This document shows, piece after piece, positions 24,342 to 30,169 of a stretch of 37,420 nucleotides of DNA. The notes below the pieces were generated by a model. That model saw nothing but the letters and a program-made list of their open reading frames with translations, ran no database searches and was not told the DNA's origin. This DNA is from a virus. Every line of letters starts with the position of its first letter. Positions within the stretch are counted from its first letter, which is position 1. Location of the stretch: IMG/VR virus record IMGVR_UViG_3300032053_000226, positions 1 through 37,420 of that record, one strand, 5' to 3'. A program made the translations under genes and the position numbers.

Positions 24342-24677
24342 TTACTTCCTCAGATTTTGGAGGAGCGCGTTAAGCGCATCCTGTATTTTAGCTACGTCAG
24401 CAGCTAGTTGTTGCACATCATTCAAAAGTTTCGTGTAGTCGCCTAGTGTAGGCACATACACTCCAGATATCAGGTAGTTGTCCCCGCGGGCAGTTACCTG
24501 CGTCATGAGCTGAAACTCTTGTGGGACAACCGGGACTGCGTCGTTGGTGATGGCCCGCCCGGGGCCGCGCTGCCCCATCATGATCTCCAAGTTCTCCTTC
24601 ATCGCGGCCAACACGTCGTACTGCCACTGCGGTATCTTCTCGTTGGGTATCGAGGGTATCCCTTGGTATTGGGGCAT
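24342..24677 (-). CDS. Small virion-associated hypothetical protein
   Basis: A 111-residue protein. The frame is open much further upstream within the 678-residue gene, but ATG 24677 overlaps that gene's stop (TGATG) and starts sensible sequence (MPQYQGIPSIPNEKIPQW). The first part is helical, the middle TARGDNYLISGVYVPTLGDY looks beta, and the C-terminus (LNDVQQLAADVAKIQDALNA) is a heptad coiled coil suggesting oligomerisation. Found between a tail structural gene and core-protein genes. Not otherwise recognised. Confidence 0.6.
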   Translation of the reverse strand: MPQYQGIPSIPNEKIPQWQYDVLAAMKENLEIMMGQRGPGRAITNDAVPVVPQEFQLMTQVTARGDNYLISGVYVPTLGDYTKLLNDVQQLAADVAKIQDALNALLQNLRK

Positions 24678-26713
24678 CAGGCGCCTCGCAATCCAGAGAC
24701 GGTCTCGGCCAAGTGGATGGCGCGGACCCGGGCAGTGGTGGCCACCCGCACCTCGAACGTGTCGGCGCGATACCCCGTGGGCAGGCGGAACGGCAGGTCG
24801 TTTGTGATGGTGTTGGAGTAGACAAGCTGCTTGTTCACGAATAGCTGGAATATCGCAGAGAACTCCGTCTCGCGAAGGGGGGTAAGGCGGCTTGTGGCGA
24901 GAGCCAGCTCCCCCACGTCGTCCGCGCACAGATCGCCCCCGATGTTGCCGGTAGCTACAAGGGCAGTGTTCCCCGCGATGATGGTGGCATTCTCTGCAGC
25001 GGCTGTTGCTTCGCCCTCGGGGGTAGAGAAGTCCGCGATAACGCGCGCCGCGCCGAAGTTGATGTACTCCTTGATGGTGAACACCTTGGACTTCCAATCC
25101 AGTGTCGTCGGGCCCACACTCGGCGAGTTCCACAACAGGACTTCCTGCCCGTTAGCATAGTAGAAGCGGTCGGTCGTTGACACGTACCACGCGGCGGTGA
25201 AGACGATGTCGGTCTGCACAAGGTGGCCGCCGACTTGGTCGTTGCGCTCGAAGATGAAGGTGTTGGTGCCGTCAGAGCCGAAGTACCGCCCCCGGTAATA
25301 CTCCCCCGCCAGTGACGCGGGGATGACATCTTGGGCCCAAGTATTCCAGCTGTGGACGTTCTTGGTTAAGTAGTCAGTGCCAATCATTGTCGAGTAGACA
25401 GCTAGTCCGCCAGTAGAGGACCACGCTACGCCGAAGCCGATGTTTATGATGCTGCGCTTGGACAAACAGGGCAGGATGAAGTCAGTCCGTACCAGCGACT
25501 GCGCGCTGGGGTTGTTGCCGGTCAGCACCCATGGAGTCTTCTCAGTCATCACCAGCAGGGTGGTGCCAAAGGCGCCTAGCCCGACGATCGTTGAGTCGAT
25601 CTGTTGGCGATACTTGATCGGCCACGCGTGGGGCTTGCCCGGCTCGCAGAAGCAGACGGTGTTGCCGAAGAACCCGACGATCATCCCGTTGTGGATGGTC
25701 AGCAGCCCTTGCATGTCTGCGTCAGGCTGGTCATAGTCCTCCGATTCGAGAATGGTGTCCGCGTCCAAGGTGCTCACATCCACGTCGTCAACGAAGGAGG
25801 TAGTGCCTAGGGAGACTTCACCAACACGGAAATACTCAGTGCCTGACACGCCCGCCACAGTGCGATAAATCCGCACCTTCATACCGGCGGTCTGGTATCC
25901 AGCGCCATGGGTCCACGAGGCTGGAAGCCCCGTTATCGTGACGGTCTGCCCTTCGCGCACGTAGACCGCCGGGGATGGCTCGGAGGGTACAGACTCCTCC
26001 TCCCATGCAGTGTAGTAGGTGAACACGTAGGTGCGCAGGGAGACAACCCCGGCCAAGTCAACGCGACCCGCCGCATCTGCGGTGGAGGCTTCTGCAGCAC
26101 CGAACGAGAAAAAGCTGAATGTGGTGGCGGTCAGCGCCGTGACAGGGATGTTGGTCAGGTTGTACCCGGTACCGCCAAAACCTGTAGTGGTTACATAGTC
26201 GCCCGTGGTCAGCCCGTGGGCCACAGAGGTGGTGATGGTGGCGGTGCCGCCTGCGTCACGCGTGCGGAACGTGGAGGACTTCTGTGAGAACGTCCCGGCG
26301 GCGGCGGCCGGCACGACTGCGGGCAGGGGTAGCCCGAGGATGTAGCTGGATGTTGGGAACGCGGCCCCTGAGGTGGCCATGGCGTAGTTCGTCACCCGTG
26401 GTAGCCCGTCACCTGTGTAGTAGATGCGCTGGGTGGTGTCGCCCTCGATCTGCGCAGTGGCTACGTCCACATCAGTCGTCCAGTGCAGCCACTTCAGCGA
26501 GCCGTCGCCCGGGTCCGTCATGGGGTAGATGGACCGGATAGGGCCGGACTTGTCGAGCACGGCGGCAAGCTCTGCGCGGCGGTACGGCAGCAGATCGCCC
26601 GAGGACAGGTCTAGGTTAAACGCATACTGCGCCACAGTCTCCGGCAGAAGCTCGGGACTGATCTTGGGTGCTTCCCCGAAGAACTTGGTAATCTTTAGCG
26701 CAGTACCGGGCAC
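24677..26713 (-). CDS. Tail structural (stabilisation-like) protein with FCCH-like domain
   Basis: A 678-residue protein starting at GTG 26713 (SD GGGGGT at -6). It is predominantly beta. The N-terminus (KITKFFGEAPKISPELLPE, then NLDLSSGDLLPYR) matches a common phage structural protein placed after head-tail adaptors, sometimes annotated as DNA-stabilisation or tail-knob protein. Residues about 140-225 (VAHGLTTGDYVTTTGFGGTG, ALTATTFSFFSFG) form an FCCH-like beta domain seen in tail proteins. The bulk resembles a propeller-like tail protein. The exact position in the virion is not determinable here. The stop overlaps the next start. Confidence 0.6.
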   Translation of the reverse strand: MPGTALKITKFFGEAPKISPELLPETVAQYAFNLDLSSGDLLPYRRAELAAVLDKSGPIRSIYPMTDPGDGSLKWLHWTTDVDVATAQIEGDTTQRIYYTGDGLPRVTNYAMATSGAAFPTSSYILGLPLPAVVPAAAAGTFSQKSSTFRTRDAGGTATITTSVAHGLTTGDYVTTTGFGGTGYNLTNIPVTALTATTFSFFSFGAAEASTADAAGRVDLAGVVSLRTYVFTYYTAWEEESVPSEPSPAVYVREGQTVTITGLPASWTHGAGYQTAGMKVRIYRTVAGVSGTEYFRVGEVSLGTTSFVDDVDVSTLDADTILESEDYDQPDADMQGLLTIHNGMIVGFFGNTVCFCEPGKPHAWPIKYRQQIDSTIVGLGAFGTTLLVMTEKTPWVLTGNNPSAQSLVRTDFILPCLSKRSIINIGFGVAWSSTGGLAVYSTMIGTDYLTKNVHSWNTWAQDVIPASLAGEYYRGRYFGSDGTNTFIFERNDQVGGHLVQTDIVFTAAWYVSTTDRFYYANGQEVLLWNSPSVGPTTLDWKSKVFTIKEYINFGAARVIADFSTPEGEATAAAENATIIAGNTALVATGNIGGDLCADDVGELALATSRLTPLRETEFSAIFQLFVNKQLVYSNTITNDLPFRLPTGYRADTFEVRVATTARVRAIHLAETVSGLRGA

Positions 26714-26716
26714 AAA

Positions 26717-26938
26717 TTACCCCCAGTTGCGCTTGGTGGACGACCGGGTGCACTTCACCATGCCGCCGTCCTTGTACCCTGTGGCCTTCTTCTCCTCGCG
26801 GTCCAGTCGTTCTTGGCGCCCCTCAATCTCCTTGGCGGCGGCGTCAACTTGGCCGCCTCCGAACAGCTTATTCCAGACGGAAGTTTTCGTGGCGTTGGGG
26901 GCTGACGCAGGACGTGCGGGCTTGGGGGCTGTGGCCAT
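26717..26938 (-). CDS. Small basic hypothetical protein
   Basis: A 73-residue protein from ATG 26938, preceded by CTGGAG at 7 nt; in-frame codons further upstream lack such a site. It has a Pro/Ala-rich N-terminus, a helix (VDAAAKEIEGRQERLDREEK) and a basic tail ending KDGGMVKCTRSSTKRNWG, the YKDGG-type ending common in small phage virion-associated proteins. It lies 3 nt before the 678-residue tail gene. Function unknown. Confidence 0.6.
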   Translation of the reverse strand: MATAPKPARPASAPNATKTSVWNKLFGGGQVDAAAKEIEGRQERLDREEKKATGYKDGGMVKCTRSSTKRNWG

Positions 26939-27050
26939 AGTGTCTCCAGAGGCGGTAGATGCCGTAAACGGCGAAAATCCACAGTGACGTGCGAAAGAAT
27001 CCCATATTCCACAGGACGAACGGCATGCCAAAATAGAAGTTCGCGGACAT
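26868..27050 (-). CDS. Small membrane protein overlapping the next gene
   Basis: A 60-residue frame from ATG 27050. Residues 5-35 (FYFGMPFVLWNMGFF then SLWIFAVYGIYRLW) make one long or two short hydrophobic segments, followed by a basic hydrophilic tail. It fills the 125-nt gap after the spanin gene and overlaps the next gene by 71 nt in another frame. There is no good SD, which lowers confidence. It could belong to the lysis cassette. Confidence 0.5.
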   Translation of the reverse strand: MSANFYFGMPFVLWNMGFFRTSLWIFAVYGIYRLWRHYGHSPQARTSCVSPQRHENFRLE

Positions 27051-27063
27051 GCGCTGGATTCTA

Positions 27064-27549
27064 CTACTTAGGCCAAGCGTCGACTAGGGTTTTGACGTCG
27101 TTGGCGTGTCCGTCAGCTTTTGCCGCCAAGTCGATATATCGTGCTGTGCACTGGAGGAATAACTCTGGGACGGGATCGGCGTAGTCAAGGCTGGGGGCGA
27201 AGGCAACACCGCTGGCGGTGAGGCGAGGACTGGTGTGGGATTCGAGAGCACTGCGCAGCCGGTCAAGTTCAACCCGAGCAGCGCCAGCATCAGCAAGTAG
27301 AGTACGCTGGCGACTACTCGCAGCCTGCTCCGCCGCTCTCGCTCGCTGCTCGTTTTCCACGAGCTGCTGTACACGGGCTGTGTTGGCCTTGGCAATGGAC
27401 TTTTCAAGTTGGGCGACATAGGTTTTCCCCTTTTCAATTTCGAGGGACAACCCACTGTTGTCCCACTTAAGCTTGCACGATGTTGCAGAGAGTGCGGCGA
27501 CGAGCGCCAGCCACACCCACTTAGGAACCAGATTGAGCAGGGTCAGCAT
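27064..27549 (-). CDS. i-spanin (Rz-like, DUF2514 family)
   Basis: A 161-residue inner-membrane lysis protein. There is a short cytoplasmic N-terminus, a TM segment at about 9-24 (PKWVWLALVAALSATSC), then a long periplasmic coiled coil (EIEKGKTYVAQLEKSIAKAN; QRARAAEQAASSRQRTLLAD), and a C-terminal conserved region (VAFAPSLDYADPVPELFLQC, YIDLAAKADGHAND) typical of DUF2514 Rz analogues. It pairs with the lipoprotein encoded in another frame inside it to fuse inner and outer membranes at the end of infection. This makes the host Gram-negative. Confidence 0.88.
   Translation of the reverse strand: MLTLLNLVPKWVWLALVAALSATSCKLKWDNSGLSLEIEKGKTYVAQLEKSIAKANTARVQQLVENEQRARAAEQAASSRQRTLLADAGAARVELDRLRSALESHTSPRLTASGVAFAPSLDYADPVPELFLQCTARYIDLAAKADGHANDVKTLVDAWPK
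27084..27419 (-). CDS. o-spanin (Rz1-like lipoprotein) embedded in the Rz gene
   Basis: Entirely nested in the i-spanin gene in a different frame. ATG 27419 has AGGGG 8 nt upstream and gives 111 residues. It has an unusually long basic N-region (ERERRSRLR), a hydrophobic segment VVASVLYLLMLALLGLNL, the lipobox LTG-C with Cys55 as lipid site, and a Pro-rich mature part (NPTPVLASPPAVLPSPPALT) as expected for Rz1. A start at ATG 27290 would leave only 10 residues before the lipobox cysteine, probably too few. Nested Rz/Rz1 pairs are well known. Confidence 0.8.
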   Translation of the reverse strand: MSPNLKSPLPRPTQPVYSSSWKTSSERERRSRLRVVASVLYLLMLALLGLNLTGCAVLSNPTPVLASPPAVLPSPPALTTPIPSQSYSSSAQHDISTWRQKLTDTPTTSKP

Positions 27550-27805
27550 TTTCTTTCTCCATCTTGCGGGTCTTGAAGCTGTTGACCACGGCCATCGTTT
27601 TGTCGTAACCAGCGTGGCCGACAGCGAATGTGCCGTACAGAATCCATGCCTCCATGTCGAAGCCCTTGGTGTATGTGTGCCACGCCAGCCAGATGGCGAG
27701 CTGGAAGTGGAAGGTGGTCGCCGCCAGCTTGGTCAGCGAGTAGCTGCCATCCTTGCTGGTGATAAGACCCATGGTGAGGTCGCGGACGAAGCGAATCGGA
27801 TTCAT
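27521..27805 (-). CDS. Small two-pass membrane protein, holin candidate
   Basis: A 94-residue protein from ATG 27805 (AAAGG upstream; overlaps the preceding stop as ATGA). Hydrophobic segments lie at about 26-44 (KLAATTFHFQLAIWLAWHTY) and 52-68 (EAWILYGTFAVGHAGYD), with a charged C-terminal tail. This layout and the place next to the spanins suggest a holin or holin-like regulator. The frame could extend 17 residues upstream, but that would overlap the neighbouring gene further. It overlaps the spanin start by 29 nt. Confidence 0.6.
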   Translation of the reverse strand: MNPIRFVRDLTMGLITSKDGSYSLTKLAATTFHFQLAIWLAWHTYTKGFDMEAWILYGTFAVGHAGYDKTMAVVNSFKTRKMEKENADPAQSGS

Positions 27806-28389
27806 TGGGTGCCTTTCGCGCAGATAGTGACCACACCGGCTGGCCCTCCAGTCCACTGGGCGCGGATATCTGGGCCGCTAGGCAGGCCTCGTGGAGCGTC
27901 AGGCAGGCAGAGAACGCCAACCGTTGCCCGTGGGCCAGCTAGGGCAGTTGCCAGCACGGCGCTTGGCCGGGTAGTGGTGGTGCCGTTGATCTTCACTCGC
28001 CATACCGGAGGCTTGAGGATGTCAGCACGTTCTTTGCAGAGAGCTAAGGCTGCTGCGTCGGGTGGGGCGTCACAGCTCCACGGCAGGTACATCTTTACAG
28101 CAGCCGCGTATGCAGCCTCACGATCCGCAGCAACATAGATGCCTGCAATCACCCCGCCGAACTTGGCCGGGTCGCACACCGCATGGGTGCAGCTCAAGCC
28201 AATGTGAGTGCCATTAGCGCATGGCACATAGAGATGCTTGCCGAGCGTGCCAGTCTCCCAGCGCACAGGGCCGGGTACTACCTCGCACGAACCGGCGCGA
28301 GCAATGGATACGCCTGCGGCTGACCCAAGAGCCATGACGATTAGGCCAATAGCGAAGCGAATCTTGTAGGGAAGCGGCTTGTGAATCAT
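27802..28389 (-). CDS. Exported eight-cysteine protein in lysis cassette
   Basis: A 195-residue protein from ATG 28389, which overlaps the upstream stop as ATGA. The N-terminus (HKPLPYKIRFAIGLIVMALG) followed by ARAGS at 30-34 is a plausible Sec signal with cleavage after ARA. The mature part has eight cysteines (35, 57, 67, 72, 106, 118, 161, 190), an even number consistent with disulphides in the periplasm. No family or catalytic motif is recognised. Its position between a DUF5675 gene and a holin-like gene suggests a role in lysis, envelope interaction or exclusion. It ends in an ATGA overlap. Confidence 0.6.
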   Translation of the reverse strand: MIHKPLPYKIRFAIGLIVMALGSAAGVSIARAGSCEVVPGPVRWETGTLGKHLYVPCANGTHIGLSCTHAVCDPAKFGGVIAGIYVAADREAAYAAAVKMYLPWSCDAPPDAAALALCKERADILKPPVWRVKINGTTTTRPSAVLATALAGPRATVGVLCLPDAPRGLPSGPDIRAQWTGGPAGVVTICAKGTQ

Positions 28390-28817
28390 GGTTTTGGCGG
28401 GAGGATGGTCCAATAGACGGCTGCGCCAGCTTTAAGCATTGGGAGAATGTGAGCTTTAAGCATCGACAGTGCAGGCTGCGAGCGCACGATGCTCTGGGCG
28501 CCAGAGCGGTAGCCGGGAAGCAGGCAGCCCTCCGTATGGGTCGCGTCATTGCCTCCGTGGATGCGGATGTACTTGTAGCCGGGGACGTTGAGCAGGGTCA
28601 GCGTGTCAGGGCCGAATCTGTTGCTGAACGCCGCAGCGATCTTGTACGTGCCGACTGGGATGGCCGTGATGCCAGCCTTTTTCCACTCAGCGACGTGCCG
28701 CCCCTCCACTTCGCGCACCGTGTCTTCAAGGATGTCGCATAGAGCCAAGTTGCCCATACTCAACTTGGAGAGTGTCGTTGGGCCGATGGATGGTTCGCGC
28801 TGTTGCGTAAGTATCAT
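28386..28817 (-). CDS. DUF5675 family protein, possible endolysin
   Basis: A 143-residue protein with the DUF5675 pattern: CDILEDTVRE, IPVGTYKIAAAFSNRFG, then KYIRIHGGND and HTEGCLLPGYR. The H87-x-x-N90 and T95-E-G-C98 pair recalls the H...S-x-G-C core of L,D-transpeptidase-like folds. The domain is common in phages, and its place among holins and spanins, with no classical endolysin in the window, makes it the best endolysin candidate. Enzymatic activity is not established to my knowledge. There is no signal peptide, so export would need the holin. Both ends overlap neighbours by ATGA. Confidence 0.7.
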   Translation of the reverse strand: MILTQQREPSIGPTTLSKLSMGNLALCDILEDTVREVEGRHVAEWKKAGITAIPVGTYKIAAAFSNRFGPDTLTLLNVPGYKYIRIHGGNDATHTEGCLLPGYRSGAQSIVRSQPALSMLKAHILPMLKAGAAVYWTILPPKP

Positions 28818-29218
28818 GTTGGCTCCTTTGCGTCGCTTGCGCGGGTTCGGGTTTCAGGTGTGCGCTCTTCAAGCAGGTCACCCAGCTCGTCCTGCATGTA
28901 GCCGGGCACGGTGATTCCGTGCTCCTTCACAAGCCCCATGAACTGCCTAACCAGCATTTCCGTCCGGGTCAGTTTTGTCTGCTGGCGGTGGAGCTTGGCG
29001 TCCATGATGTGGAACTGCTGGTGTAGTAGCGCGTTGTCTGCCTGCAAGGCTTCGATCTGACTTCGCAGGGTGTCAAATGATGTCTTCTGCGCCGTGCTTA
29101 CGCTCTGCGCGGCCTGCTCGGTGCGGAAGAAGCTGATGGCCTTTTGGAACAGCAGAGCCACCGCGCCTAAGCCGACAGCGCCCCCAAATACCTTTTCTGG
29201 CAATTCCCACTCTGTCAT
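28814..29218 (-). CDS. Membrane-anchored coiled-coil protein
   Basis: A 134-residue protein with one N-terminal hydrophobic segment (VFGGAVGLGAVALLFQKAI, about 10-29). A long coiled coil follows (SFDTLRSQIEALQADNALLH onward, to ~95) and an acidic C-terminal part. Proteins of this form sit in many phage lysis cassettes near holins and may act as holin partners or antiholins; that role is inferred. ATGA overlaps at both ends. Confidence 0.55.
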   Translation of the reverse strand: MTEWELPEKVFGGAVGLGAVALLFQKAISFFRTEQAAQSVSTAQKTSFDTLRSQIEALQADNALLHQQFHIMDAKLHRQQTKLTRTEMLVRQFMGLVKEHGITVPGYMQDELGDLLEERTPETRTRASDAKEPT

Positions 29219-29616
29219 TTCTTGGCTCCGTCAATCGTGTGTGCGCCCACCCAAACTTCGGCAATGACGAGATATATGAGCATTGCGTCTGCCGCGCCCA
29301 TGGGGCGGTTTGGGTTGTCTGCAAAGCTCATGATGGTGAACAGCCAGAGGTACGAACCAACGACAACAATGGTCAAGGCTCCGATCTTGTTGATAGGTCG
29401 AGGCCACTCCGCCACGACCATGAATTTGGCGCAGCCGTAGACAAAGAAGGCAGCACCCCAGACCCATGCGGGGGCCTGCTCAAGCATGCGGTCATAGGCC
29501 CCGTTGTAGGGGTTGGCGAAGAACAGGCCAAACGAAAACAGCAGAGCACAAACCCCGATTGCCATGCGGGTTGACGTGACATCAGCTAGGAATACATCAG
29601 CTAGGCGTCTGGTCAT
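29215..29616 (-). CDS. Four-pass membrane protein, holin-like
   Basis: A 133-residue very hydrophobic protein with about four TM segments: 18-35 (MAIGVCALLFSFGLFFAN), 50-70 (VWGAAFFVYGCAKFMVV), 78-98 (IGALTIVVVGSYLWLF) and 109-127 (DAMLIYLVIAEVWVGA). It is the first multi-pass membrane gene in the lysis region and a candidate holin, together with the 94-residue protein downstream. No named holin class is recognised. ATG 29616 overlaps the stop of the 33-residue frame upstream (ATGA). Confidence 0.6.
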   Translation of the reverse strand: MTRRLADVFLADVTSTRMAIGVCALLFSFGLFFANPYNGAYDRMLEQAPAWVWGAAFFVYGCAKFMVVAEWPRPINKIGALTIVVVGSYLWLFTIMSFADNPNRPMGAADAMLIYLVIAEVWVGAHTIDGAKK

Positions 29617-29714
29617 ATATGAAAACCATCCGGGTCGTAGCGGTCGGTATAGACCTCAATCCAGTTGGCAAGCCGACCACGCCATCCGGGGAGATATGAC
29701 AGAAGGAGGCTCAC
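29613..29714 (-). CDS. 33-residue micro-protein
   Basis: A frame reading MSLLLSYLPGWRGRLANWIE followed by VYTDRYDPDGFHI. Its GTG start overlaps the upstream stop (GTGA at 29714-29711) and its stop overlaps the next ATG (ATGA at 29616-29613), so it exactly fills the gap between the fibre-chaperone-like gene and the membrane protein. This arrangement, repeated through this genome, argues for a translated gene. The N-terminus is mildly hydrophobic, then aromatic and basic/acidic. No homologue is recognised. Confidence 0.55.
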   Translation of the reverse strand: MSLLLSYLPGWRGRLANWIEVYTDRYDPDGFHI

Positions 29715-30160
29715 AGTTGCGCCCTCAGTTGCGCCCTCAGTCTCTTGATGTCTTCGTCGAAAGCCTTAACCGCACGATACCCGTAGTTCGCAGCCAGCAC
29801 CTCTGCCGACGCGTTCAGTTCCATGACGGTAAGCATGAACTCGCGGGGGGCACGGGGCAACATTTGCTCACGCTCTAGGCGTTCTATCTCCGCTTTCGCT
29901 TGCTGTTTAGCGGCTTCCGCTAACATTTCTGCGGGCTTAGGTGTATTGATGATCCGCAGCTCGCCGTCCACCAATTCCTCGGTGACAACGTGCGTGCGCT
30001 CATCCTCGCGGGTGCCAACAGTAACGACTTCAACCAACCCGTGCGCAGCCTTGTCATCAGGCGTGGACAGGTTCAGCCAGTTGCCGGGGTACTGGACACC
30101 GTTGATTTCAAAGGCAGAACCTTCGCGGATATAAGTGTTGGTGGGTTGGTGGTAGAACAT
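29711..30160 (-). CDS. Putative tail-fibre assembly / chaperone-like protein
   Basis: A 149-residue protein with an N-terminal small beta domain (HQPTNTYIREGSAFEINGVQ, then YPGNWLNLSTPDDKAAHGL), a hinge, and a C-terminal helical region (KQQAKAEIERLEREQMLPRA). The two-part layout and position directly downstream of the fibre gene match phage tail-fibre assembly proteins, whose C-terminal helices are needed for fibre trimer folding. Assignment rests on context plus the N-terminal motif. SD AAGGA gives ATG 30160. The 3' end carries a 12-bp tandem repeat. Confidence 0.6.
   Translation of the reverse strand: MFYHQPTNTYIREGSAFEINGVQYPGNWLNLSTPDDKAAHGLVEVVTVGTREDERTHVVTEELVDGELRIINTPKPAEMLAEAAKQQAKAEIERLEREQMLPRAPREFMLTVMELNASAEVLAANYGYRAVKAFDEDIKRLRAQLRAQL
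29714..29741. repeat. 12-bp tandem duplication
   Basis: The unit cagttgcgccct occurs at 29714-29725 and 29726-29737, followed by a partial third copy. It encodes the last residues (RAQLRAQL) of the fibre-chaperone-like protein and looks like recent replication slippage, changing its C-terminus by four residues. Confidence 0.8.
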
Positions 30161-30169
30161 GGTTGATCC

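Noticed and set aside
24678-25133. 5' extension of the 111-residue gene
   Set aside because: The extension overlaps the 678-residue tail gene in another frame; the start at 24677 has a TGATG junction.
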